Below, piece after piece: positions 37,360 to 47,296 of a DNA stretch of 64,000 nucleotides. The first letter of the stretch is position 1. Each line of letters begins with the position of its first letter. The stretch comes from Methyloradius palustris (GTDB taxonomy: Bacteria; Pseudomonadota; Gammaproteobacteria; Burkholderiales; Methylophilaceae): contig NZ_AP024110.1 in the NCBI RefSeq assembly GCF_019703875.1, positions 868,001-932,000 of the forward strand, given 5' to 3'. Made by a program: the position numbers and the translations under genes. The notes below the pieces were generated by a model. It had not been told where the DNA came from. It was given only the letters and a program-made list of their open reading frames with translations, and made no database searches.

Positions 37360-37914
37360 ATGACCACAGAGACACAAAACATCCAGCAAATGAAAAATAT
37401 CCTCGAGGCTGCATTGCTGACGGCAGGCGAGCCATTGTCGCTAGATGATTTGTTGCGCCTTTTTGTTGAGCGCATGGAACGTGCGACATTGCGCATGTTA
37501 TTGGATGAACTGAAAACTGACTGGCAATCAGGCACTATGGAGTTAGTGCAAGTGGCCAGTGGATGGCGCTTTCAAGCGCGTGAGGAGTATGCGGGTTTTC
37601 TGGCACGTTTAAATCCAGATCGCCCACAGCGTTACTCGCGTGCGGCGCTGGAAACACTGGCGATTATTGCGTATCGCCAACCCGTTACCCGTGGCGATAT
37701 TGAAGAAATCCGTGGCGTGGCAGTCAACCCCAACATCATGCGCCAACTGATTGAACGTAACTGGGTTGATGTCATCGGCCAGCGTGACGTGCCTGGCAGG
37801 CCATCACTCTACGCAACGACTAAAACTTTTCTGGATGATTTAGGCTTAACTTCGCTGGCTGATTTGCCACCTATGGAAACGTTTACCCAGGCTGAGATTC
37901 AGCTAGACCTATAG
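37360..37914 (+). CDS. scpB: Segregation and condensation protein B
   Basis: Winged-helix kite subunit partner of ScpA. It contains ILEAALLTAGEPLSLDDL and the signature SRAALETLAIIAYRQPVTR. A longer frame begins inside scpA, but ATG 37360 (MTTETQNIQQMKNI) gives the normal ~184 aa and sits directly behind the scpA stop. Confidence 0.94.
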   Translation: MTTETQNIQQMKNILEAALLTAGEPLSLDDLLRLFVERMERATLRMLLDELKTDWQSGTMELVQVASGWRFQAREEYAGFLARLNPDRPQRYSRAALETLAIIAYRQPVTRGDIEEIRGVAVNPNIMRQLIERNWVDVIGQRDVPGRPSLYATTKTFLDDLGLTSLADLPPMETFTQAEIQLDL

Positions 37915-38030
37915 TTTGTGCTTTTGGTTTTCTAGTAACTAGCAGCAAACATCTTGCTGTAATCGCGTTAAATCAGAGTTTCTCCACTATCTGCGGTAAA
38001 ATGCCTTAATTATTTAGTTGGCAATCTCTC

Positions 38031-39134
38031 ATGGCTCGTCCTTTTAAACAGCAGCGTGACCCAGGCGCTGTAAAATTCAAACCTGTTCTTTTTGATCCCG
38101 ATGCAGTACCACAGCGCCTGCACAAGCTGTTGGCATTGGCTGGCATAGGCTCACGCCGCGATATGGAAACGCTGATTGCCAGTGGCCGAGTAACCATTAA
38201 TGGCCAAGTTGCACAAGTGGGCGCAGGTGTTGTGCCTAACGATATTGTGCGGATTGATAGCCGACCAGTCAGTCTGCCGTTTGAGCCAGCCTTACCTAAA
38301 ATACTGATTTACCATAAACCAGAAGGCGAGATTGTCAGCCAAGATGACCCGGAAAAACGGGCGAGCGTGTTTGATAAATTACCCAAGGTTAAAGGCGCGA
38401 AATGGATAGCGATTGGTCGTCTGGACATCAACACTTCCGGCCTGCTGATATTCACTACGTCTGGTGAATTAGCGAATCGTTTCATGCATCCACGTTATGA
38501 AGTCGAGCGCGAATATGCCGTGCGTATTTTCGGTGAATTGACCGAAGGCCAAATGTTGCAACTTACCCAAGGTATCGAGTTGGATGACGGCCCCGCTAGT
38601 TTTGATGTGATCAGTCCACAAGGTGGCGAGGGTTCAAACCACTGGTATCAGGTCATTCTGCGCGAAGGTCGCAATCGCGAAGTGCGTCGCCTGTTTGAGG
38701 CGTTTGCATTGCCAGTTAGCCGTCTCATGCGTGTACGTTTTGGCCCGATTAACCTACCACCGCGTATCAAGCGCGGCATGATGATGGAGCTTGAGCCGAA
38801 AGAGGTTGTTAATCTGCTCGAATGGGCTGGTTTGGAAGCGCCGCATGTGCCATTCAAGCAACGCACCGCACGTGAGATAGAGAAGGCTTCGCAACCGTTC
38901 ACACCTAAATCACGCAAAACTGAAGCTGTCACCGCAGATGCTGAGGCAGTAGCGAACCAGCGCAATCCAAGAAGAGTAACCAAGACCAGACAAGAAGCCG
39001 ATAAGTCTGCTACTCCAACTAATAAACCTTTTCAGGCAGCTAAACCCAGGAAACCTGCCCAAAACAGGCGGATCAGGCAGGCCTCTGATGTGCCAAGCCC
39101 GCAGCAAAAACGAGGTAGTAAGTCTAAGCGCTAG
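38031..39134 (+). CDS. rluB: 23S rRNA pseudouridine(2605) synthase RluB
   Basis: The S4 RNA-binding domain (RLHKLLALAGIGSRRDMETLI) precedes the catalytic domain with GRLDINTSGLLIFT, where the Asp is the nucleophile, and GRNREVRRLFEAF. 367 aa with a long basic, low-complexity C-terminal tail (after about residue 260) rich in K/R/T/A/P, common in betaproteobacterial RluB. The scpA-scpB-rluB order is conserved in the group. Confidence 0.93.
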   Translation: MARPFKQQRDPGAVKFKPVLFDPDAVPQRLHKLLALAGIGSRRDMETLIASGRVTINGQVAQVGAGVVPNDIVRIDSRPVSLPFEPALPKILIYHKPEGEIVSQDDPEKRASVFDKLPKVKGAKWIAIGRLDINTSGLLIFTTSGELANRFMHPRYEVEREYAVRIFGELTEGQMLQLTQGIELDDGPASFDVISPQGGEGSNHWYQVILREGRNREVRRLFEAFALPVSRLMRVRFGPINLPPRIKRGMMMELEPKEVVNLLEWAGLEAPHVPFKQRTAREIEKASQPFTPKSRKTEAVTADAEAVANQRNPRRVTKTRQEADKSATPTNKPFQAAKPRKPAQNRRIRQASDVPSPQQKRGSKSKR

Positions 39135-39150
39135 TCAGGTGCTATGTCTA

Positions 39151-40056
39151 TTAGTGTTGAAGCAACTGTTCTTTTGTTAGCAAGAACACAAACGCGTTAC
39201 CAGACTCAACCTCTAGCCAGATAAAAGGCAGTTCTGGATAGGCTTCAATCAGGGCATCGCGGTTATGCCCGATTTCTACTACCAAAATACCACCATCATT
39301 CAGGTAATTACCAACTTCGTTCAAGATAGTGTGGGTGTGATCAAGCCCTGCAATACCGCTACCTAAAGCGATTTGAGGTTCATTTCTGTATTCTTGCGGT
39401 AGTTGTGCCATGGATGGCGCATCCACATAAGGTGGATTGCTGATAATCAAGTCGTAGGTCTTGCCGCTGAGTGCGCTAAACATGTCAGATTGAATCGCGC
39501 TGATCTGGTCTTGCAAACCGTAGTTGGCAATATTGATGTTGGCAACGGCGATTGCGTCTGGCGAAATATCGATTACATCTATCGCAGCATTGGGGAATGC
39601 ATGTGCCATCAGCACGCCGAGACAGCCACTACCCGTGCAGATATCGGCAGCGCTTTCAACCATTTCCTGATACTCAATCCAAGGGCTCAGGCCATTTTCA
39701 AGCAGCTCTGCAATGAATGAGCGAGGCACGATCACGCGTTCATCTACGTAGAATTTAAAACCTTTGAGCCATGCTTCCCTGAGTAAATAGGCCGTGGGGG
39801 TACGGTCGGTGATGCGGCGTTCTATGAGATGGGCTAAATGCTTACGTTCTGCTTCCGTAATCACGGCATCAAGAAAATTTTCCAGCGTATCCATCGGCAA
39901 GTGCAGTCCACTCATGATGAGCCAAACAGCTTCGTCATAGGCATTGTCAGTACCATGACCGAAGAAAATGCCAGACTCTTCAAAGCGGCTGACGGTGAAG
40001 CGTAGCCAGTCACGAATGGTAAAAAGCTCTTCGGTCAATCGTGGATAGTGAATCAT
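39151..40056 (-). CDS. prmB: 50S ribosomal protein L3 N5-glutamine methyltransferase PrmB
   Basis: 301-aa SAM-dependent methyltransferase that modifies a Gln of ribosomal protein L3. It has the PrmB N-terminal helical domain (RLTEELFTIRDWLRFTVSRF), ADICTGSGCLGVLMA as SAM motif I and the catalytic NPPY (IISNPPYVDAP). It overlaps dapE by 4 bp. Confidence 0.95.
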   Translation of the reverse strand: MIHYPRLTEELFTIRDWLRFTVSRFEESGIFFGHGTDNAYDEAVWLIMSGLHLPMDTLENFLDAVITEAERKHLAHLIERRITDRTPTAYLLREAWLKGFKFYVDERVIVPRSFIAELLENGLSPWIEYQEMVESAADICTGSGCLGVLMAHAFPNAAIDVIDISPDAIAVANINIANYGLQDQISAIQSDMFSALSGKTYDLIISNPPYVDAPSMAQLPQEYRNEPQIALGSGIAGLDHTHTILNEVGNYLNDGGILVVEIGHNRDALIEAYPELPFIWLEVESGNAFVFLLTKEQLLQH

Positions 40057-41177
40057 GGTGTGAGCAGTTTTTCTAATGTGATGCGGTAAGTGTCTTTCAA
40101 TGGCTCGATATCAGCGACTGCAACACATTCGTTAAGCTTGTGAATGGTTGCGTTGAGTGGCCCGAATTCAATCACTTGCTTGCAGATGTCGGCAATAAAG
40201 CGGCCATCGGAAGTGCCGCCAGTGGTAGAGAGTTCGGGTGTTACACCGTAACTCTGTTGTATGGCTTCTGAGATTGCCTCTACCAGATTGCCACGTGGTG
40301 TGATGTAGGGTGGTGAATACTCCCACTCTAGGTCATATTCCAAGGCATGTTTGTCCAGAATGGCATGCACACGCTCACGCAGATTTTCGTCAGTACTGGC
40401 GGTGGAGAAACGAAAGTTGAAAAGTATCTCCACTTCACCCGGCACAACATTGGTGGCACCTGTGCCGCCGTTCATATTGGATATTTGCCATGAGGTGGGA
40501 GGGAAGTATTCGTTACCGTTATCCCACACGGTTTCCACCATATCTTTAATCGCTGGTGCGACCATATGGATAGGGTTTTTAACGAGATGCGGATACGCGA
40601 TATGGCCTTGTACCCCCTTCACTGTGAGCTTGCCTGATAGTGAGCCGCGGCGGCCATTCTTGATCATGTCGCCAACCACTTTATTTGAGGTGGGCTCACC
40701 AACGATGCAGTAATCAATCAATTCGCCACGCGCTTTCAAAGCCTCCACCACTTTTACTGTGCCATTGATGGCAATGCCTTCTTCGTCCGAAGTAATCAGC
40801 AGGCCTATCGAACCTGCATGGTCTGGATGCAAAGCAACAAAATCTTCAATAGCGGTGATGAAAGCTGCGCATGAAGTCTTCATGTCAGCTGCGCCACGGC
40901 CATAGAGCATGCCGTCTTTGATCGTGGGTTCAAATGGTGGTGTGTGCCATTTATCGACTGGGCCTGTAGGCACAACATCAGTGTGGCCTGCAAACACGAG
41001 TAATGGGCCAGTTGTGCCGCGCCGCGCATAGAAATTATCAACATCGCCAAAGCGCATACGCTCGATTTTGAATCCGAGGGGTTCCAGCCTTGAGATAAGC
41101 AGCTCCTGGCAGCCTGCGTCATCAGGCGTATTAGAGCGGCGAGAGATCAGATCTTTAGCTAATTCGAGAGTTTTCAT
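40053..41177 (-). CDS. dapE: Succinyl-diaminopimelate desuccinylase
   Basis: M20-family zinc hydrolase of lysine/meso-diaminopimelate synthesis. The metal-site segments FAGHTDVVPTGP, GRGAADMK and TSDEEGIAINGT and the dimerisation domain are present. 374 aa. It is translationally coupled to the ArsC-like gene upstream and prmB downstream through 4-bp overlaps. dapD lies nearby in the same orientation. Confidence 0.96.
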   Translation of the reverse strand: MKTLELAKDLISRRSNTPDDAGCQELLISRLEPLGFKIERMRFGDVDNFYARRGTTGPLLVFAGHTDVVPTGPVDKWHTPPFEPTIKDGMLYGRGAADMKTSCAAFITAIEDFVALHPDHAGSIGLLITSDEEGIAINGTVKVVEALKARGELIDYCIVGEPTSNKVVGDMIKNGRRGSLSGKLTVKGVQGHIAYPHLVKNPIHMVAPAIKDMVETVWDNGNEYFPPTSWQISNMNGGTGATNVVPGEVEILFNFRFSTASTDENLRERVHAILDKHALEYDLEWEYSPPYITPRGNLVEAISEAIQQSYGVTPELSTTGGTSDGRFIADICKQVIEFGPLNATIHKLNECVAVADIEPLKDTYRITLEKLLTP

Positions 41178-41524
41178 TTGGCAAATAGCTTTCTGTAACT
41201 ATCTTCATCAAACCTAAGGTTAAGGATTTTCTCATCCTTAACCAATATAGGGCGCTTGATGACGGAGGTTTTGTCTATCATTAACTTGATGGCGGCATCG
41301 TTATCTACTACTGCGGCTTTCTCGGTGTCGCTCAAACCGCGCCAAGTCATACCGGCACGATTTACCAGCTTTTCCCAGTTTGTTTGGCTCAACCAGTTTT
41401 TAAGTGTGGTTTCGTCTATGCCCAACTTCTTGAAATCGTGGAATTCGTAGGCAATGCCATGTTCATCGAGCCAAGTACGGGCTTTTTTTACGGTATTGCA
41501 GTTGGGAATGCCATAGAGTTTCAT
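41174..41524 (-). CDS. ArsC/Spx family protein (YffB-like)
   Basis: 116-aa thioredoxin-fold protein with a single active-site Cys (IPNCNTVKKARTWLDEHG) and TSVIKRPILVKD near the C-terminus. This matches the YffB branch that is habitually encoded next to dapE. It is probably a glutathione-dependent reductase-like protein rather than a true arsenate reductase. Confidence 0.9.
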   Translation of the reverse strand: MKLYGIPNCNTVKKARTWLDEHGIAYEFHDFKKLGIDETTLKNWLSQTNWEKLVNRAGMTWRGLSDTEKAAVVDNDAAIKLMIDKTSVIKRPILVKDEKILNLRFDEDSYRKLFAK

Positions 41525-41610
41525 GGGTAGTATGACCAGAAATAATTACAGATATTCTAACAGTTGGTGTTGTTTAAGCGAATCTAAAGTGGGTGCTACA
41601 CTGTAAAACA

Positions 41611-41634
41611 AAACGCCCACCGAAGTGGGCGTTT
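41611..41634 (-). terminator. Intrinsic terminator downstream of dapD
   Basis: AAACGCCCAC (41611-41620) pairs perfectly with GTGGGCGTTT (41625-41634) around a CGAA loop, just after the dapD stop on the minus strand. It separates dapD from the ArsC-like/dapE/prmB operon. Confidence 0.88.
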
Positions 41635-41651
41635 GACTTAACTAATACTTC

Positions 41652-42479
41652 TTAAATGCCGCGTAACAGTTCGTTAATGCCGACTTTACCTAAAGTCTTG
41701 GCATCCACTTTCTTCACGATCACCGCGCAATACAGGCTGTAGCTACCGTCTTTAGATGGCAGGTTGCCTGAAACCACGACTGAGCCAGAAGGGATGCGAC
41801 CATATGTCACTGAACCAGTTTCGCGGTCATAAATCTTGGTGGATTGTCCGATATACACGCCCATAGAGATTACGCTGTTATCTTCAACTACTACGCCTTC
41901 AACTACTTCTGAGCGGGCGCCGATAAAGCAATTGTCACCAATGATGGTAGGGCCAGCTTGAACTGGTTCCAGCACGCCGCCAATACCTACGCCGCCAGAT
42001 AAGTGCACGTTCTTGCCGATCTGCGCGCATGAACCAACAGTCGCCCAGGTATCTACCATGGTGCCTTCATCCACATAAGCGCCAATGTTCACATAAGAAG
42101 GCATAAGCACGGCATTTTTGCCGATGAATGAGCCGCGGCGCACGATGGCGTTTGGCACCACGCGGAAACCGCCGGCCTTGAAATCTGCTTCAGTATAGTC
42201 AGCGAATTTTGGTGGTACTTTGTCGAAATACTTGGTGACACCATCGTCCATCAATACGTTTTCTTCCAGGCGGAAAGACAGCAACACGGCTTTCTTGATC
42301 CACTGATGGGTTTCCCATTCCTGTGATTCACCAATGCGGCTGGCAACGCGCAGCTTGCCAGCATTGAGTTCTTCCAGCACGGTGAATACGGCTTCTTTGA
42401 CGTTTTTGTCTACATTGGCTGGGGTAATGTTGGCGCGGTTCTCAAAGGCCGCTTCAATCGTGGTTTGTAAATCACTCAT
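41652..42479 (-). CDS. dapD: Tetrahydrodipicolinate N-succinyltransferase
   Basis: Adds succinyl from succinyl-CoA to tetrahydrodipicolinate in the DAP/lysine pathway. The 275-aa protein has a left-handed beta-helix of hexapeptide repeats (for example GSFIGKNAVLMPSYVNIGAY and VGIGGVLEPVQAGPTIIGDN). Same orientation as dapE but a separate transcript. Confidence 0.97.
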   Translation of the reverse strand: MSDLQTTIEAAFENRANITPANVDKNVKEAVFTVLEELNAGKLRVASRIGESQEWETHQWIKKAVLLSFRLEENVLMDDGVTKYFDKVPPKFADYTEADFKAGGFRVVPNAIVRRGSFIGKNAVLMPSYVNIGAYVDEGTMVDTWATVGSCAQIGKNVHLSGGVGIGGVLEPVQAGPTIIGDNCFIGARSEVVEGVVVEDNSVISMGVYIGQSTKIYDRETGSVTYGRIPSGSVVVSGNLPSKDGSYSLYCAVIVKKVDAKTLGKVGINELLRGI

Positions 42480-42576
42480 CTTAAAAATTCCGCTCTAAAA
42501 ATTTGGCTGTCGCAAAAGAGCGCTATTTTACCTGAAACTAAGGTTCAAGTCGGTAGTGCTTTCTTGCTTAATGGAT

Positions 42577-43416
42577 TTACTTGCTGGCTTGCTGATACAG
42601 CGGCATGACCACAGGGATCAGGCGTTTGATATCTTCAATGCGTGAAGCATCGGCAGGGTGTGTGCTCAGGATTTCTGGTGGTTTACTGCCATTGCTTGCT
42701 TTACCCATCTTTTCCCATAGGCTAACTGCTGCATTGGGGTTGTAACCTGCGCGAGCGGCGAGTTCTAACCCCATTTCATCGGCTTCGTGCTCGGCAGTGC
42801 GGCTGTTTGGTAAGGTAAGAGCTACAGCCGCAATTGGTGCGCCAATGGCTAAAGTGGCAGCCGCATTCTTACTGCTGTCAGTAGTAACGCCTATGATGGC
42901 AGCTAATCCTAATATGCCTATCTGCTGTGCTTTAGCGCGCGACATCTGCTCACGTACATGTTCCCGCAAGGCATGTGAAATTTCGTGGCCCATCACGGCG
43001 GCCAATTCATCGTCTGTTGGTTTAATTTGGTCCAGCAGGCCTGTATAAACCATGATCTTGCCACCAGCCATGCAGTAGGCGTTAATTTCTTTGCTATCTT
43101 GTACATTGATTTCCCATTTCCAGTTCACAGCATCTGGCCGGAATATGCCAACTTGCGCGATCAATTTCTGGGCAATGCTACGCACACGCTGCGTTTCCTT
43201 GCTATCGGTGTTCAGTAGTTTTTTGGTTTGGGCTTCTTTAATAGTTTGTTGGTATGCCAGTGCTGACTGGTTTACTGCCTGTTCTTCAGTGACCAGTTCC
43301 ATGTGCTGTTTGCGATCAATTCCTACGGCGCCAGACTTGGTGCTGCTTGTGGCTGCACAACCTGTCAGGATCAATGAGATTAGCAAGGCTAAGGTGATGT
43401 TGAGTGTTTTTGTCAT
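42577..43416 (-). CDS. M48 family zinc metallopeptidase lipoprotein
   Basis: 279-aa lipoprotein (lipobox LILTGC) with HEISH in GHEISHALREHV and a downstream HEADEMGLELAARAGYNP carrying the third ligand. It resembles LoiP/YggG-type periplasmic proteases attached to the outer membrane. A longer GTG-initiated frame starts at 43449 inside the end of kup; I prefer ATG 43416 because it gives a clean lipoprotein signal. Confidence 0.88.
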   Translation of the reverse strand: MTKTLNITLALLISLILTGCAATSSTKSGAVGIDRKQHMELVTEEQAVNQSALAYQQTIKEAQTKKLLNTDSKETQRVRSIAQKLIAQVGIFRPDAVNWKWEINVQDSKEINAYCMAGGKIMVYTGLLDQIKPTDDELAAVMGHEISHALREHVREQMSRAKAQQIGILGLAAIIGVTTDSSKNAAATLAIGAPIAAVALTLPNSRTAEHEADEMGLELAARAGYNPNAAVSLWEKMGKASNGSKPPEILSTHPADASRIEDIKRLIPVVMPLYQQASK

Positions 43417-43429
43417 AGGTATTTTGATA

Positions 43430-45316
43430 TTAGAAAATGACTTGAGCACCTAATTCTACAACACGATTAGGCGGCAGTTTGAAGTGGTTGGTGACGCTAT
43501 CTGCGTTGCGGAACATAGCCACAAACAGCTTTTTACGCCAGAAGGCAAAGCCAGGTTCATGTCCGAGAATCAGGGTTTCTTTGCCAATAAAAAAAGAGGT
43601 GTCGATGGAATCAAGCTCAACGCCATGTACAGAACACATGCGTAAATCCCTAGGCAAATCAGGCTCATCTTTAAACCCATAACGCACGGTGACTCGGAAA
43701 AAGTCATGGCCTAGTTTTTCTACATTGAGGCGATTAACCAAAGGTACAAATGGGTAATCTTTAACTTTGACGGTGAGTAGTACCACTTTTTCGTGCAGCA
43801 CCTTGTTATGCTTGAGGTTATGTAGCAGGGCGTTGGGAACGCCTTGAGGATTCTGTGTCATAAACACCGCATTACCTGGCACGCGGGTTGGCGGATATTT
43901 GCCTATGGATTCGATAAATGGATCAAGTGCCATCGCCTCGCTCTTGAGTCGCAAGAACAGCAAATCGCGACCTGTTTTCCATGTCAGCATCACGCTGAAA
44001 ATGACCACTGCCATCAAAATAGGGAACCAGCCGCCATCGGGTATTTTAAGCACATTAGCGCTAAAGAATGCGAGATCTATAGTTAAAAATAGCGCGACGA
44101 CCAAGCCTGTTCGTAACCAGCTCCAACCCCAGACGCCGTGGAATACCACGCTGGCAAGCAAGGTGGTAATCACCATGTCGCCCGTGACTGCAATGCCGTA
44201 AGCGGCTGCCAGATCGCCAGAAGAGCCAAAACCAACGACCAGCGCCATCACGGCTAACATCAGCGTCCAATTGACATAGGGCATGTATATTTGACCTTCT
44301 TGACTGCTTGACGTGTGTTCAATCTCCATGCGTGGCAGGTAGCCAAGCTGCAGAGCCTGGCGTGATACAGAGAATGCTCCTGAAATGACGGCTTGAGATG
44401 CAATCACGGTAGCGACTGTGGCAAGCGCTACCAATGGGTAGAGCATCCAGTCTGGCGCGAGCAGATAGAACGGGTTTTTGACGGCTTCAGGGTCATGCAA
44501 TATCAAGGCACCTTGGCCGAAATAATTGAGTATCAATGCAGGCAGCACTAGGCTGAACCACGCCAGCTGTATTGGCTTGCGGCCAAAATGCCCCATATCT
44601 GCATATAAGGCTTCAGTGCCAGTCACCGCCAGCACTACTGCGCCCAAAGCCACAAAAGCTACCCACGGGCTAGCAATAAAAAAATGCACTGCATAATGCG
44701 GGCTGAGGGCAACTAGCACGTTGGGATGATGGAATATATTGATTAAGCCTAACGTACCCAATGTGCCAAACCACAAGAGCATGATGGGACCGAATAAAGC
44801 GCCCATGGTGCCCGTGCCTTTGCTCTGCACAAAGAATAGGATAAACAAAACAATCAAGGTAATCGGGATGATCCAGCTATCGAACGCAGTCGTGGCGACT
44901 TGCAAACCTTCAATAGCGGAGAGGACTGAAATGGCGGGGGTGATCATGCCATCGGCATAAAACATACAGGCGCCTAGTATGCCGATGAGCATCACCAGCC
45001 GCTGCTTACCCTTATCGCGAGCCAGATTACGGCTGGCTAAGGCCAGCAAGGCCATAATGCCGCCCTCACCACGGTTATCTGCACGGGTAATAAATGTGAG
45101 ATATTTAACCGAAACCACCATGATCAGCGACCAGACAATCAGCGAAAGAATGCCGTAGATATTGTCTGGCGTGAGCGCTACAGGGTGATGGCCTGCGGCA
45201 AATACCTCTTTCATTGTGTATAGCGGGCTAGTGCCAATATCGCCATACACTACGCCCAGTGCGGCTAGCGAGAGCGCGCGCGTACGACTTTTTGTACTAT
45301 TGTTGCTTGAACTCAT
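43430..45316 (-). CDS. kup: Low-affinity potassium transporter Kup
   Basis: 628-aa KUP/HAK potassium:H+ symporter. The N-terminus has the signature LGVVYGDIGTSPLYTMKEVF, followed by about 12 membrane segments and a cytoplasmic C-terminal domain. It is followed by the M48 gene. The 156 bases between kup and xseA contain no gene. Confidence 0.95.
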   Translation of the reverse strand: MSSSNNSTKSRTRALSLAALGVVYGDIGTSPLYTMKEVFAAGHHPVALTPDNIYGILSLIVWSLIMVVSVKYLTFITRADNRGEGGIMALLALASRNLARDKGKQRLVMLIGILGACMFYADGMITPAISVLSAIEGLQVATTAFDSWIIPITLIVLFILFFVQSKGTGTMGALFGPIMLLWFGTLGTLGLINIFHHPNVLVALSPHYAVHFFIASPWVAFVALGAVVLAVTGTEALYADMGHFGRKPIQLAWFSLVLPALILNYFGQGALILHDPEAVKNPFYLLAPDWMLYPLVALATVATVIASQAVISGAFSVSRQALQLGYLPRMEIEHTSSSQEGQIYMPYVNWTLMLAVMALVVGFGSSGDLAAAYGIAVTGDMVITTLLASVVFHGVWGWSWLRTGLVVALFLTIDLAFFSANVLKIPDGGWFPILMAVVIFSVMLTWKTGRDLLFLRLKSEAMALDPFIESIGKYPPTRVPGNAVFMTQNPQGVPNALLHNLKHNKVLHEKVVLLTVKVKDYPFVPLVNRLNVEKLGHDFFRVTVRYGFKDEPDLPRDLRMCSVHGVELDSIDTSFFIGKETLILGHEPGFAFWRKKLFVAMFRNADSVTNHFKLPPNRVVELGAQVIF

Positions 45317-45472
45317 GGACTTGAACTCACAGATAGGCCAAACATCATGCAGATGTCTTTAAATTTTATATATGAGACGCTACAAATCAAATTCTAACAG
45401 TTATCGCCAGCCCACTGTAGAACGCGCGTGCATTGTGTTGTTTAAATGCGAAAGGTGACCAAAAACCACCCA

Positions 45473-46696
45473 TCAAGACCTAAATAACGATGCAGGTAAA
45501 ATCTCTGCGTCAGTTTTACCATCTTTAAAGTTGAGCGCAACACGTTGCCCAGTTTTCAGGCCTTTGCTAGACGAAACCAGTTCGCCATTCGCATTTTCTA
45601 CATAAGCATAACCCCGCTCCAGAACAGCTTGTGGGTTCAAATGTTGCAGGTTCTGGCCTAATTGTATGAGTCGTTGCTGCTGCTGTTGCAGCTGCGTGGT
45701 ACTGGCGGTTTTTAATCTCGATTGCAATTGAGTCAGTGTGTCGCGTTTATGCTTGATTTGCTGTAATGGCGATAGCAAACGTCTGCTCAGGTAATCCAAC
45801 TGCTGGCTACGGTTTTCCAGCAAGTAGCGTATCTGGCGCGATATTCTTTGCTCAATCTGCATAATGCCAGCAAGTAGATTATTGCGATCTGGCGTTGCCA
45901 GTTCAGCCGCTGCGGTAGGTGTTGGCGCCCGATAATCTGCAACGAAATCGGCAATGGTGAAATCCGTTTCATGCCCTACACCGCTAATAATAGGGATTTG
46001 GCAGGCATGAATCGCACGCGCAACAATTTCTTCGTTAAATTGCCACAAGTCTTCAATGCTGCCACCACCGCGGCAGAGTATCAGCACATCACATTCTGCC
46101 CGTTTACTGGCTTTATCAATGGCTGTTGCGATGAGATTGGCGACACCTTTCCCTTGCACGGGGGTGGGGTAGAGGATCACAGGAATGCTTGGCATGCGGC
46201 GCTTAAGTGTGCTTAACACATCGCGCAAAGCGGCTGCATCTGCCGAGGTGATGATGCCAATCTGGCGGGGATATTGGTGTAACGGTTTTTTAAAGGCTGC
46301 ATCAAACAACCCTTCACTTTCCAGTTTCAGGCGTAATCGCTCGTAGGCTTCAAACAAGGCGCCCAGCCCAGCCTGCTGTAAAAACTCAATGGCTAATTGA
46401 AACTCGCCACGGGCTTCATAAAATGAAACCACGGCACGGGCTTCAACCTTGTCACCTTCTTTCGGTATCCATCCCAGATAACTATTGCGGTTCTTGAACA
46501 TCACGCAACGCACCTGCGCGCCACTGTCTTTGAGTGAGAAATACCAGTGACCAGAGGCCGCGCGCGTGAGGTTGGATATCTCGCCACTCACCCAAAACAG
46601 CGGAAAACTACGTTCTAGTACATCGCGCGCTAAACGATTCAATTCGCTGACGGTCAACACTTTTGTCGGTGAACCAATCGCTTGGTTTTCGGCCAT
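45473..46696 (-). CDS. xseA: Exodeoxyribonuclease VII large subunit
   Basis: 407-aa nuclease subunit. It has an OB-fold N-terminus (LTVSELNRLARDVLERSF), the catalytic region with CRGGGSIEDLWQFNEE and ISGVGHETDFTIADFVAD, and a Gln-rich coiled coil (LQQQQQRLIQLGQNL). No xseB is seen next to it. Divergent from dsbB. Confidence 0.96.
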   Translation of the reverse strand: MAENQAIGSPTKVLTVSELNRLARDVLERSFPLFWVSGEISNLTRAASGHWYFSLKDSGAQVRCVMFKNRNSYLGWIPKEGDKVEARAVVSFYEARGEFQLAIEFLQQAGLGALFEAYERLRLKLESEGLFDAAFKKPLHQYPRQIGIITSADAAALRDVLSTLKRRMPSIPVILYPTPVQGKGVANLIATAIDKASKRAECDVLILCRGGGSIEDLWQFNEEIVARAIHACQIPIISGVGHETDFTIADFVADYRAPTPTAAAELATPDRNNLLAGIMQIEQRISRQIRYLLENRSQQLDYLSRRLLSPLQQIKHKRDTLTQLQSRLKTASTTQLQQQQQRLIQLGQNLQHLNPQAVLERGYAYVENANGELVSSSKGLKTGQRVALNFKDGKTDAEILPASLFRS

Positions 46697-46751
46697 TTTC
46701 TCTTTAATCCGTTACAATATTGTCTTGAATTATAAGGCGTGAAAGCATCGT

Positions 46752-47255
46752 ATGTTAAATAAAGTATTCTCTGGCAGAGCTGGCTATTTTCTTGGGTTTG
46801 TCGCAAGTTTTGGCTTGGTTGGGCTCGCGTTATTCATTCAGCAAAAATACAATCTTGAGCCATGCCCATTGTGCATTTCACAGCGCATTGCATTCATGGC
46901 ATTGGGCATTACTTTCTTGTTGGCAGCTTTGCATAACCCTAAAAATATAGGTAGAAAAGTATATGGCCTGCTGCAGTTTGTGGCGGCAGTGACTGGTGCT
47001 GGCATTGCCTCACGCCACATATGGATACAAGCTAACCCTGACAAAGTGATGGCAGAGTGTGGTGCAGGGTTTGACTATATCTTTGAAAACTTCCCCATGA
47101 AGCGCGCTCTAGACTTGGTGTTTAAAGGTACTGGCGAATGTACTTCGATTGACTGGACATTGTTTGGGCTCACTATCCCGCAATTGTCACTCATCTGTTT
47201 CGTAGGCTTGGCGATTTACGCCATATTGCTGGCATTTTTAAAAGCCAAAGCCTGA
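46752..47255 (+). CDS. dsbB: Disulfide bond formation protein DsbB
   Basis: Inner-membrane quinone reductase that reoxidises DsbA. 167 aa with four membrane segments; the CPLC pair is C38/C41 and the second periplasmic pair is C103/C130. Stands alone between xseA and cysM. Confidence 0.95.
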   Translation: MLNKVFSGRAGYFLGFVASFGLVGLALFIQQKYNLEPCPLCISQRIAFMALGITFLLAALHNPKNIGRKVYGLLQFVAAVTGAGIASRHIWIQANPDKVMAECGAGFDYIFENFPMKRALDLVFKGTGECTSIDWTLFGLTIPQLSLICFVGLAIYAILLAFLKAKA

Positions 47256-47296
47256 TTCACACTGCTGCTACAAAAACCAAAAAATAAAGAACTTAC